Below the pieces are notes generated by a model that worked only from the letters and a program-made list of their open reading frames with translations, had not been told where the DNA came from and did not search any database. The position numbers and the translations under genes were made by a program. A DNA stretch of 64,000 nt from Paenibacillaceae bacterium GAS479 (GTDB taxonomy: Bacteria > Bacillota > Bacilli > Paenibacillales > Paenibacillaceae): positions 3,241,501 to 3,305,500 of the forward strand of contig LT629764.1 of assembly GCA_900105225.1 (NCBI GenBank), in the 5' to 3' direction. Position 1 is the stretch's first letter. Each line of letters begins with the position of its first letter. This document shows, in pieces, positions 46,174-54,244 of this stretch.

Positions 46174-46361
46174 TTCTAACGAAACTCAGAAGCGTTATTT
46201 GGCTCTAAATAATGGGCTTGAGATCGTAACGAAACTGAGCGGCGTTATTTGCAGCATATCGAGGCTTATTGAGAGGAAAAGGCATCAATAAGCTTTCTGA
46301 GTTTCGTTAGCTCTCGATTTCAGCCGTTTTTCCTTAAATAAGGCTTGTCAGTTTCGTTAGC
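46174..46361. repeat. Dispersed nested-palindrome repeat, cluster E
   Basis: Forward copies at 46174-46200 and 46225-46250; inverted copies at 46286-46311 and 46336-46361; steps 51, 61 and 50 bp. The first forward copy has CTCAG instead of CTGAG, and the first inverted copy carries the matching change, which keeps those arms complementary. It lies in the purN-purH spacer. Confidence 0.85.
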
Positions 46362-46468
46362 GATCAGCTAGGCCTTCTTGACCTAGTCTTTTTCGTTGGC
46401 GTATAGCCAATTAAGGTAACACCACGTATTACTACTGGCCTTGCCAGGCGTCATTATAGGCTCCACAA

Positions 46469-46610
46469 CAGATGCCATAAACAGATGCCATAGCAGATGC
46501 CACAGCAGACGCTATAGTACCTGCCACAAATGACGCAATAGCACCTGTCACAACAGGTTCCATAACAGCTCCAACAACGGCTCCGTCTCAACGGCCGCCA
46601 CAACGGCTCC
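46469..46610. repeat. Degenerate 12-bp tandem repeat in the purN-purH spacer
   Basis: About eleven units derived from CAGATGCCATAG, period 12 with one or two longer units, drift gradually to CGGCTCC-type units at the right end, which then form the left arm of the hairpin at 46603. I see no ribosome binding site for a frame through it. Confidence 0.82.
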
Positions 46611-46636
46611 CCCGTACCACGAGACGGGGGAGCCGT
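46603..46636 (+). other. Very stable hairpin upstream of purH
   Basis: ACGGCTCCCCCGT (46603-46615) pairs perfectly over 13 bp with ACGGGGGAGCCGT (46624-46636), loop ACCACGAG. AACACTCAAG follows, so there is no T-tract. It ends about 34 nt before the purH ribosome binding site. It could protect or delimit a processed purH-purD mRNA. Confidence 0.8.
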
Positions 46637-46683
46637 AACACTCAAGAACTCATACTTAAATCATAGAACCAGGAGGGGACAAC

Positions 46684-48231
46684 TTGGCCATTCGCAGGGC
46701 GCTAATCAGCGTATCGGACAAAACGGGCATTGTTGAATTCGCGAGGGAGCTGGCAGCAGCTGGTGTACAGATCATTTCCACGGGGGGCACACACAGCCTG
46801 CTGGAAAAGGAAGGCATCCCGGTCATCGGCATCTCCGAAGTAACGGGCTTCCCGGAAATTATGGACGGCCGCGTCAAAACATTGCATCCAGCTGTGCACA
46901 GCGGCCTACTGGCTGTACGCGACAATGAGGAGCACCAGAAGGCGATCCGCGAGCTGGGGCTGGACTACATCGATCTTGTAGTCGTTAACCTGTATCCTTT
47001 CGCGGCGACGATTGCGAAGCCGGATGTTACCTACGAGGACGCCATCGAGAATATCGATATCGGCGGTCCAACAATGCTGCGTTCCGCTGCCAAAAACCAC
47101 GCTTTTGTCACCGTAGTTGTGGATGCAGCCGACTACGCCGGCGTGTTGGAGGAGATCAAGCAGGACGGCGATACGACGCTGGACACCCGCAAGCGCTTGG
47201 CAGCCAAAGTGTTCCGTCATACCGGAGCCTACGACGCCTTGATCGGCGACTACTTGTCCAAGCTGGGCGGCGACCCGCTTCCGGAGCGTTACACAGTCAC
47301 CTATGAAAAGGTGCAGGACCTGCGCTACGGCGAAAATCCGCATCAACGCGCCGCATTTTACCGCCGTCCGCTGGCGGAGGCGGGCAATATTACGACTGCC
47401 GAGCAGCTGCACGGCAAAGAACTGAGCTACAACAACATCAACGATGCCAATGCTGCGCTGGCTATCGTTAAGGAATTCAGCGAACCGGCCGTTGTTGCCG
47501 TGAAGCATATGAATCCTTGCGGCGTTGGTGTCGGCAGCGACATTCACCAAGCCTATCAAAAAGCTTACGCGGCTGATCCAACGTCGATCTTCGGCGGTAT
47601 TGTAGCGGCTAACCGCACAATCGGAGCCGATACAGCAGCGCTGCTGTCGGAAATTTTCCTGGAGATCGTGCTTGCGCCTGACTTTACGCCGGAAGCGTTG
47701 GAAATTCTGAGTCGCAAAAAGAATATTCGCCTGCTGCAAACCGGGGAACTTGCAGCTGCGGAAGGCCGCAAGAGCGACTGGGTGTTGACGAGTGTGGCCG
47801 GTGGTATGGTGGTACAGGAAAGCGACGTGCACACGATCGCTGAGGCTGACTTGAAAGTCGTCACTGAGCGTCAGCCGACGGCTGAGGAGCTGAAGCAGCT
47901 GTTGTTCGGCTGGAAGGTCGTCAAACATGTGAAGTCCAATGCCATTTTACTGGCTAAAGATGATATGACGGTCGGCGTTGGCGCTGGCCAGATGAATCGC
48001 GTAGGCGCGGCGCGTATCGCCGTGGAACAAGCAGGCGAAAAGGCAAAGGGAGCCATACTTGCTTCCGATGCATTTTTCCCGATGGGTGATACGGTTGAAC
48101 TGGCTGCAGCAGCGGGCATCACAGCCATTATTCAGCCAGGCGGTTCCATCAAGGACGAGGAGTCCATCAAAGTAGCCAACGAACATGGCATCGCGATGGT
48201 GTTTACGGACGTTCGTCACTTCAAGCACTAG
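46684..48231 (+). CDS. purH: Bifunctional AICAR transformylase / IMP cyclohydrolase
   Basis: PurH formylates AICAR and closes the ring to IMP, the last two steps. The 515-residue protein has the N-terminal MGS-like cyclohydrolase domain ([52 protein letters not shown]) and the C-terminal transformylase domain with [24 protein letters not shown] (active-site Lys-His) and GMVVQESD. The start is TTG at 46684, with AGGAGG 7-8 nt upstream. It follows the 752-nt spacer with cluster E and the 13-bp hairpin. purD begins 18 nt after its stop. Confidence 0.96.
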   Translation: MAIRRALISVSDKTGIVEFARELAAAGVQIISTGGTHSLLEKEGIPVIGISEVTGFPEIMDGRVKTLHPAVHSGLLAVRDNEEHQKAIRELGLDYIDLVVVNLYPFAATIAKPDVTYEDAIENIDIGGPTMLRSAAKNHAFVTVVVDAADYAGVLEEIKQDGDTTLDTRKRLAAKVFRHTGAYDALIGDYLSKLGGDPLPERYTVTYEKVQDLRYGENPHQRAAFYRRPLAEAGNITTAEQLHGKELSYNNINDANAALAIVKEFSEPAVVAVKHMNPCGVGVGSDIHQAYQKAYAADPTSIFGGIVAANRTIGADTAALLSEIFLEIVLAPDFTPEALEILSRKKNIRLLQTGELAAAEGRKSDWVLTSVAGGMVVQESDVHTIAEADLKVVTERQPTAEELKQLLFGWKVVKHVKSNAILLAKDDMTVGVGAGQMNRVGAARIAVEQAGEKAKGAILASDAFFPMGDTVELAAAAGITAIIQPGGSIKDEESIKVANEHGIAMVFTDVRHFKH

Positions 48232-48248
48232 GCGGGAGGAACCTTAAT

Positions 48249-49523
48249 ATGCGCATTCTAGTAATTGGCGGCGGCGGCCGTGAGCATGCCATCGTCTGGT
48301 CGCTCGCCAAGAGTGAAAAGGTAGAAGAACTGCTCTGCGCGCCTGGAAACGCAGGTATCGCTGAGCTTGCAGAGTGCGTGCCGATCGCGGTTGATCAGTT
48401 CGCCGAGCTGGTGCAGCTAGCGAAGGATCGCCGCATCGACCTCGTCGTTGTTGGCCCCGACGATCCACTGGCGGCGGGTATCGTAGACGAGTTCCAGGCT
48501 GCGGGCATTCCTGCTTTTGGCCCGGATCGCAAGGCGGCGGAGATCGAGGGCAGCAAGATTTTTATGAAAAATCTGCTCCACAAATACAACATTCCGACGG
48601 CTCGTTACGAGTCGTTCACGGATTTCGAGCAGGCGCTCGCCTACTTGCGTCAGCAGCCGGTGCCGATCGTCGTTAAGGCAGATGGCTTGGCCGCAGGGAA
48701 AGGCGTCACCGTTGCGGCGACGCTGGAGGAAGCGGAGGAGGCGCTGCGTGGCATGATGCTGGGCGGAGTGTTTGGAGCTTCCGGCAGCCAGGTCGTCATC
48801 GAGGAGTTCATGACTGGCCAGGAGATGAGTATTCTGGCCTTTGTGGACGGTGAAACGGTACGGGCGATGGTACCTGCCCAGGACCATAAAGCGATCTTCG
48901 ACGGTGACAAAGGTCCAAATACCGGCGGTATGGGTACTTACTCGCCGCTGCCGCATATTTCACAGGCGCTCGTTGACGATGCGATCGTGAACATCATTGA
49001 GCCTACGGCTCGTGCTATGGTGAGCGAAGGGCGTCCGTTCCGCGGCTTCCTGTTCGCCGGACTTATGCTGACGCCGGACGGCGTCAAAACGGTGGAATTC
49101 AACGCCCGCATGGGCGATCCGGAAACTCAGGTTGTGCTGCCGCGTCTGGAAACCGACCTCCTCGATATTATAATGGCTGCGATGGAAGGCCGATTGGCCG
49201 ATATCGAGATCAAGTGGAATGATGAGGCGGCGGTATGCGTCATTGTCGCTTCGGAAGGTTACCCGGGCTCGTATCCGAAAGGTCGCCCGATCATCGGTCT
49301 GGAAGCTGCCAAAGCGCAGGGAGCACTTGTATTCCACGCGGGTACGGCACTGAAGGATGGGGAGCTCGTCACGAACGGCGGCCGCGTGCTCGGCATCGTA
49401 GGCCTCGGCAGTGACATCTCCGAAGCTCGCTCACGGGCTTATGGGGCGGTGTCCGCCATTTCCTTTGAAGGCATGCAATGCCGTACGGATATTGCGCTCA
49501 AAGCGCTTCAGACGGCGAAGTAG
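48249..49523 (+). CDS. purD: Phosphoribosylamine-glycine ligase (GAR synthetase)
   Basis: PurD joins phosphoribosylamine and glycine with ATP. The 424-residue ATP-grasp enzyme has the N-terminal ILVIGGGGREHAIVW, the GPDDPLAAGIVDEF block, the ATP-binding VVKADGLAAGKGVTVA and the metal-binding VEFNARMGDPETQVVLPRL. The ATG at 48249 follows GCGGGAGGA. It is the last gene of the pur operon and is followed about 100 nt later by a strong terminator. Confidence 0.96.
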   Translation: MRILVIGGGGREHAIVWSLAKSEKVEELLCAPGNAGIAELAECVPIAVDQFAELVQLAKDRRIDLVVVGPDDPLAAGIVDEFQAAGIPAFGPDRKAAEIEGSKIFMKNLLHKYNIPTARYESFTDFEQALAYLRQQPVPIVVKADGLAAGKGVTVAATLEEAEEALRGMMLGGVFGASGSQVVIEEFMTGQEMSILAFVDGETVRAMVPAQDHKAIFDGDKGPNTGGMGTYSPLPHISQALVDDAIVNIIEPTARAMVSEGRPFRGFLFAGLMLTPDGVKTVEFNARMGDPETQVVLPRLETDLLDIIMAAMEGRLADIEIKWNDEAAVCVIVASEGYPGSYPKGRPIIGLEAAKAQGALVFHAGTALKDGELVTNGGRVLGIVGLGSDISEARSRAYGAVSAISFEGMQCRTDIALKALQTAK

Positions 49524-49624
49524 CAGTGGGGAAGGTAAGCATCCTGCTCTAGCGGGCGACTTACCTTATCGACAATCTGTATCCACAGCCGCCCATTCGG
49601 GCGGCAGCAGCTCCAATAATTCAA

Positions 49625-49678
49625 AACAGCCCCGAACGACCGGCAGCCGGCGTTTCGGGGCTGTTCCCTTTCCTTTTT
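49625..49678 (+). terminator. Rho-independent terminator of the pur operon
   Basis: AACAGCCCCGAA (49625-49636) pairs with TTCGGGGCTGTT (49654-49665), with inner CCGG pairs, then CCCTTTCCTTTTT. A second small hairpin, GCCGCCC/GGGCGGC, lies just upstream (near 49589-49606). Confidence 0.88.
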
Positions 49679-49726
49679 ATACCACCCGAAATTTCAGGTT
49701 GCTTTAATCTTCGCTTCATTTACTAT

Positions 49727-49936
49727 TCAGGGCATTAAGCTACTCTCTATTACAGTGAACTCAACAGGTACGGTGAAGGTTGTTGTGCTAAAATACTCGT
49801 TTCCGATCGCTGATCCTTCTAGCATAATGCTAGCAGGTCTGTCGAAAGATATCCGTAAAGAGCAATTATCAGCAAACATTGTCGTTGACTTCCTAAAATA
49901 GCCCCCGGATAATATCAGTTGAATGAGCCTATGCAA
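49727..49936 (-). pseudogene. Possible remnant of a minus-strand gene
   Basis: A 69-codon frame whose last 50 residues (for example TTMFADNCSLRISFDRP, FSTTTFTVPVEFTVIESS) read like a beta-rich secreted or spore-coat protein rather than a chance frame. The start would be a TTG without a clear ribosome binding site, and the frame runs into the upstream region of the next plus-strand gene. It could be the preserved C-terminal end of a lost gene. I do not recognise the family. Confidence 0.25.
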
Positions 49937-49952
49937 GCGAAGGGAGAGGGAA

Positions 49953-50909
49953 ATGAGTTATTTCATCGCTTTTTTAATTTCGTTCGCCATTGTTGTCGCA
50001 TTGATTCCGCCGCTTCGAACGGTTGCGCTGCGAATTGGATTCGTAGATAAACCGCGCTCGGACAGCGCACGCAAAATACATCGAGAGCCCATTCCACTTA
50101 CCGCCGGTATCGCTATCTTCGCGGGTTTTACCGCTGTTTACTTAATTTTTGTCCGCGATTCATGGATTCAGTCGTTGGCCATTCTTGGCGGGGGGTTGTT
50201 GATCCTGCTGATCGGCCTGGTGGATGACTGGTACAAAACGCATGGAAAGGAATTTCCGGCCCTTCCGAAAATGGCGGTTCAACTGTCCGCAGCCGTTCTC
50301 GTTTACCTCTCAGGCATCGTTTTTTCTGGATTTGAAAATCCGTTTAATGGTTCCTACGTGACGCTTCCGGACTGGCTTTCGTTCCTGTTTACCGTTTTGT
50401 GGATCTTTGGAGTGACCACGGTCATCAACTTTACGGACGGCATGGATGGCTTAGCCGGTGGACTATCTGCCATCTCAGCGGGCACGCTGCTCGTTGTGGC
50501 ATTGGTCATGGGACAGCAGGGCTCGGCGATGATGGCCGTCATTACGGTCGGCATCTCTGCCGGTTATCTCTTGTACAACCGCCCGCCAGCCAAAGTGTTC
50601 ATGGGCGATGCAGGAGCCACCTATCTCGGCTTTATGCTCGGTGTAATCGCACTTGACGGGGCATTCAAGCAAGCGACTATGCTCTCTCTGCTTATCCCCA
50701 TTCTGTCCCTGGGCGTTCCCATTTTGGACAATGTGCGCGTCGTCATTTCGCGGATTCGTAACGGCGTACCTTTTTACCAAGCGGATACTTCCCAGGCTCA
50801 CTACCGACTGCTGGCCGCCGGTCTGAAGCCGGTGCAGGTTGTATCATTCCTGTATTTGGTTAATATTTGCTTTGGTTTATTCTCGATCGTGCTTCTTTTG
50901 GCCCAGTGA
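49953..50909 (+). CDS. Polyprenyl-phosphate N-acetylhexosamine-1-phosphate transferase (MraY/WecA/TagO family)
   Basis: Glycosyltransferase family 4 enzymes put a sugar-1-phosphate on undecaprenyl phosphate, the first step of teichoic acid or other wall glycopolymer synthesis. The 318-residue membrane protein has about 10-11 helices and DKPRSDSARKIHREPIPLTAG, LVDDWY (Asp-Asp), NFTDGMDGLAGG, KVFMGDAGATYLGF and PILDNVRVVISRI. The loop that normally reads H-x-H-H-R-L is Q-A-H-Y-R-L here, losing two histidines. The ATG at 49953 has GGGAGAGG upstream; an ATG at 49923 is less likely. It could feed the LCP ligase encoded at 2411. Confidence 0.88.
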   Translation: MSYFIAFLISFAIVVALIPPLRTVALRIGFVDKPRSDSARKIHREPIPLTAGIAIFAGFTAVYLIFVRDSWIQSLAILGGGLLILLIGLVDDWYKTHGKEFPALPKMAVQLSAAVLVYLSGIVFSGFENPFNGSYVTLPDWLSFLFTVLWIFGVTTVINFTDGMDGLAGGLSAISAGTLLVVALVMGQQGSAMMAVITVGISAGYLLYNRPPAKVFMGDAGATYLGFMLGVIALDGAFKQATMLSLLIPILSLGVPILDNVRVVISRIRNGVPFYQADTSQAHYRLLAAGLKPVQVVSFLYLVNICFGLFSIVLLLAQ

Positions 50910-50938
50910 GACTGAAACACAATTTGATTTTGCTTGTT

Positions 50939-50968
50939 GCCTGTTCCGAATCGGGACAGGCTTTTTTA
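50939..50968 (+). terminator. Rho-independent terminator after the transferase gene
   Basis: GCCTGTTCC (50939-50947) pairs with GGGACAGGC (50953-50961), followed by TTTTTTATTTT. Confidence 0.9.
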
Positions 50969-51174
50969 TTTTGATTTAGTTCATTTCCTATATTTTAACG
51001 AGCCACCCCCTTTATCAATAGCTTAATAGAGAATATTATAGAGATATTGTATCGCTTCACTTTATGTCGAACGCCGAAGAATGCTGTAATCCTTATGTAA
51101 CCGGATTGTAACTCCTCCGCGAACTCGGTCTGGTACGATAGACTTATCTAAGAGAGTTGGGAGAGTTTACATCC

Positions 51175-52287
51175 ATGATTAACACACGAAACAAACGTAA
51201 TGAAGATTCCATTTTTGGGGAAAATAAAACGGATAGTACAACTCCATCCGCCGCCAATGCGCTGCCGAAAAGTTCTGCTCCTAACCGCCACAAATGGACC
51301 GGAAAGCTGCTTCTGCTGCCTCTGGCAGCCATGCTTGCCTTCTCCGGCGGCTGCGGACTGACGAACTCTGTCGAGGCTGGTGGATTCAAAGCAAATAATC
51401 AAAACATAACTGTTAATGAGCAGAACGGCACAGTTGCGAACACGAATGATAACGCAAATGAGAACGCAAATGAGAAAGCAAATGAAAACACGAATGCTTC
51501 CAACGTTCAGGCCAATGAATCCATTGTCGCTGTAGAAGAAGGGACTGGAATTTCGGTCATTCCCAAGGAAAACAGCGGAGGAAAAAGCAGCAATTCGGTT
51601 TCTGCCTCTTCAGGTAATAAACAAGGCAAGACTTCCACAGGCGACAAAAACGACAAAAGTGATAAAAACGACAAAAGCGATAAAAGCGTTAAAAGTGACA
51701 AAAAAGACAAAGCCAAAAAAGGCGACAAGGTCGTAGCACTAACATTTGATGACGGGCCAGACACTAAAATAACTAATGAAATCCTCGACATTCTTAAAGA
51801 GGAAAATGTAAAGGCGACCTTTTTTGTCGTCGGCACGCGAGTGAAACAAAATCCCGAAGTATTAAAGCGTATCGTTAATGAAGGTCATAAAGTCGGCAAT
51901 CATTCTTATAATCATCCTGAGCTGGGTAAAGCTAGCCGTTCCAAAATATTGGATGAGTTGAACAGAACGGATAAACTGATTGAAAAGGCCGTCGGCTTCA
52001 AGACGGATTTGATGCGTCCTCCTTACGGTTCGAGTTCGCCTTTGTTACGTTCTATTCTGAAGGAAACTGGACGCGAGCAGGTCCTCTGGAATGTGGATAC
52101 GAAAGATTGGGCAGGTACATCAGTGAAGGACATGCTCAACAACGTCAATCGGAACTTGAGGCCAGGTGGTAACATCCTAATGCACTCCGCAGGCCCTAAA
52201 CTGAAAACGCCAGAGCTGCTGCCAAGGCTTATTGACGACCTGAGAGATAAAGGCTACACCTTCGTAACCGTAGATAAACTTCCATAA
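51175..52287 (+). CDS. Membrane-anchored polysaccharide deacetylase (CE4)
   Basis: The 370-residue protein has a 40-residue hydrophilic N-terminus, one hydrophobic segment (LLLLPLAAMLAFSGGCG, possibly a lipoprotein or membrane anchor), an Asn/Glu-rich then Lys/Asp-rich repetitive linker (about 70-185), and a complete NodB domain: TFDDGP near 190, HSYNH near 242, RPPYG near 280, DTKDW near 308 and LMHSAG near 335. It should remove N-acetyl groups from wall glycans. The frame opens at TTG 51157; the ATG at 51175 has GGGAGAG upstream and is preferred. An extended -10 (TGGTACGAT, 51131-51139) is the best promoter candidate. It lacks the C-terminal domain of the deacetylase at 8640. Confidence 0.9.
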   Translation: MINTRNKRNEDSIFGENKTDSTTPSAANALPKSSAPNRHKWTGKLLLLPLAAMLAFSGGCGLTNSVEAGGFKANNQNITVNEQNGTVANTNDNANENANEKANENTNASNVQANESIVAVEEGTGISVIPKENSGGKSSNSVSASSGNKQGKTSTGDKNDKSDKNDKSDKSVKSDKKDKAKKGDKVVALTFDDGPDTKITNEILDILKEENVKATFFVVGTRVKQNPEVLKRIVNEGHKVGNHSYNHPELGKASRSKILDELNRTDKLIEKAVGFKTDLMRPPYGSSSPLLRSILKETGREQVLWNVDTKDWAGTSVKDMLNNVNRNLRPGGNILMHSAGPKLKTPELLPRLIDDLRDKGYTFVTVDKLP

Positions 52288-52399
52288 GTTCGGAATGAGG
52301 GCGCAGCCCATCAAAATAATAAATCCGAAGTTGAAGGTACGGCCGATAAGACTAACGAAGCCGTCGTCAATCGGCCGGAAGAGGAGGCGCGGAGAAGGC

Positions 52400-54166
52400 T
52401 TGAGCAATGATAATGATCATGAATTCAATAACCGATCCGGTCTCCCGGAAGTAGAAAGGCAGGCTGCCTTCGCTTCCGGTGCTGGAGACGGAGGGGATGC
52501 CTCCTGTCCAAAAACGGACAGGGAGCATCCCTCTTCCGCTACTGGGGCCCGTCGGTATCAACCTAACTGTAACCAATCAACCGCTCTTAAGAAGTGGAGC
52601 GGGATCAAACTGCTGGTGATGCTGATCGCGTTCACTTTTGTTATAGCTGGTTGCCGTTATACGGCCGCGCCTGCTGATTTGTTAGGCACGCCTGAGGCAG
52701 CCCCGCAAGCTGGCGGAGTCACTGCGAAGCTAAGAGACCTGCTTCCTACTGGAAGCTCGTTGTCTCTGCCGGCACGGGAGCGGCAGTCAGAGGCGATTCG
52801 CTCTATTGATATGGACGGCGACGGCAAACAGGAGGCCGTATTGTCCTACGTTGAGACATACGGCAGTTCGCGTTTAATGATTGCTCGTCAGGAGTCTGGT
52901 GAATGGAAGCCATGGGCTGTGCTGCGTTCTGGCGTGGGAGTAAGCCTGGAATGGCTGTCTTTTGTCGACATGAACGGGGACAAAAGACCGGAGCTGATCG
53001 CGGGCTGGGCGGTCAATCAGCCGGGCAACACCTTGAGCTGGCAGCAGTACGAGGTGCAGGTTTATTCCATGCTGAAACCTTCTTTTGAGGAATCGGAGGA
53101 AGGACGTTTGCTGAAGCCGATTGCGGAGCTCAGCTATGAGTGGGCGGATACTGGAGATGTAGATGGAGACGGCAAGCAAGAGCTGGTACTTATCCGGCGT
53201 CCAGACAGCCCGAACAAGCCCCTGCTAGAGGTTTACCGGTTAGGTGAGCAAGATCTTGTCCGTTCGGCGATGCTGCCTTTGCAGTCTGCTACTTTTTATG
53301 AAGGTCTTGCAATCGGCAAGATCGCCAAGAATAAATACGGCGTTATTGTTGAAGGAATTGCTGGCGCTCAATATTCGGTCTCGCTTATGGCCGTCTGGAT
53401 TGACGGAGGTTTACAACAGGTCTATCCACCGTCCAATAAGATGGAGCTTGGCTACAGCACGGGATCGATGGATCACACCGATATTAACGGGGACGGAATT
53501 CTGGAATGGCGCAAGCAAGTGCCTGCTCCTGGCCAGTCGGCGACTCCCGGCCCGACGGATAGCTCCACCATGCTGAACGGCCCAATGGACTCCAATCCTA
53601 TTTACTACACGGAATGGACGCAGTGGAACGGGGATCTGGCCAGCGCTGTCTACTTTGATGACGGAGCTATAGAGATGCCGCCGCAGGCACTGCCTCCCAA
53701 GACACGGCCAAATTTAAAACAAGAGCTAAGGTTAGAGCCGAAGCTTTCGGTTTACGAGGAAATGTTCCTCCCGATTTCTTTGGAGTACAATGATTATAAA
53801 AATGGCATATCGATTCAAATCCCATCTCGCTGGAGAGGTCAGTTCACATTATCTCGTCCGAGCGAAGAGAACAGCGTAATCATTCAGTTGGAGTACTACA
53901 ATGCCAAGTCAGGTCACAGAGCTCCGTTGTGGACGTTATACGGCGTACCAATCAAAGAATGGAACAGCTGGTCGGCACAGATGGAGGGCAAGGGGCGTAA
54001 GCCTGTTAGCCTTCGTACCGTTGGAGGGATTATTTTCTCGGCCGTAGAGGAGAAAAAACCGACGGAGGGGGATGGCTGGCCTAAAGAAGAGCTGGATCGT
54101 TATGTTGCCATGCGAATGACCAATGAGCAATTGGCCTCTTCCTTACGGCTGCTGCCTTCCAATTAA
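52400..54166 (+). CDS. Lipoprotein with FG-GAP/VCBS-like repeats
   Basis: A lipoprotein signal (LLVMLIAFTFVIAGC, lipobox I-A-G-C) is followed by an integrin-alpha-like region with calcium-loop motifs IDMDGDGKQEA, VDMNGDKRPEL, GDVDGDGKQEL and TDINGDGILEW, then a C-terminal domain of unknown type. Such D-x-D-G-D-G-x-x-E repeats form beta-propeller blades and suggest a surface binding protein. The start is unclear: the frame opens at ATG 52295, TTG 52400 has GGAG upstream, and the signal sequence itself begins near 52590. The region before it is unusual, holding an 18-bp inverted repeat. The gene precedes a two-component system; it might be a sensor accessory, but this is only context. Confidence 0.75.
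   Translation: MSNDNDHEFNNRSGLPEVERQAAFASGAGDGGDASCPKTDREHPSSATGARRYQPNCNQSTALKKWSGIKLLVMLIAFTFVIAGCRYTAAPADLLGTPEAAPQAGGVTAKLRDLLPTGSSLSLPARERQSEAIRSIDMDGDGKQEAVLSYVETYGSSRLMIARQESGEWKPWAVLRSGVGVSLEWLSFVDMNGDKRPELIAGWAVNQPGNTLSWQQYEVQVYSMLKPSFEESEEGRLLKPIAELSYEWADTGDVDGDGKQELVLIRRPDSPNKPLLEVYRLGEQDLVRSAMLPLQSATFYEGLAIGKIAKNKYGVIVEGIAGAQYSVSLMAVWIDGGLQQVYPPSNKMELGYSTGSMDHTDINGDGILEWRKQVPAPGQSATPGPTDSSTMLNGPMDSNPIYYTEWTQWNGDLASAVYFDDGAIEMPPQALPPKTRPNLKQELRLEPKLSVYEEMFLPISLEYNDYKNGISIQIPSRWRGQFTLSRPSEENSVIIQLEYYNAKSGHRAPLWTLYGVPIKEWNSWSAQMEGKGRKPVSLRTVGGIIFSAVEEKKPTEGDGWPKEELDRYVAMRMTNEQLASSLRLLPSN
52491..52532 (+). repeat. Long inverted repeat in the 5' part of the lipoprotein frame
   Basis: GAGGGGATGCCTCCTGTCC (52491-52509) pairs, with one bulge, with GGACAGGGAGCATCCCTC (52515-52532) across a 5-nt loop. 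No strong T-run follows. In the open frame it would be translated as a low-complexity stretch. It may instead be a transcript-end structure of the deacetylase gene, which would move the lipoprotein start downstream. Confidence 0.7.
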
Positions 54167-54244
54167 CTCTTTTCGAGGCATTTTGAGTTGCGGGATGGCG
54201 CATAGCATAGAACGATACGGATAGAAGGGAGGGGAAGGAAAGCG

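Noticed and set aside
46454-46645. 63-codon minus-strand Cys/Tyr-rich frame before purH
   Set aside because: Product of the 12-bp tandem repeat read in one frame; no ribosome binding site and opposite to the operon.
46906-47928. 340-codon open frame antisense to purH
   Set aside because: Shadow of purH; no ribosome binding site and no recognisable domain.
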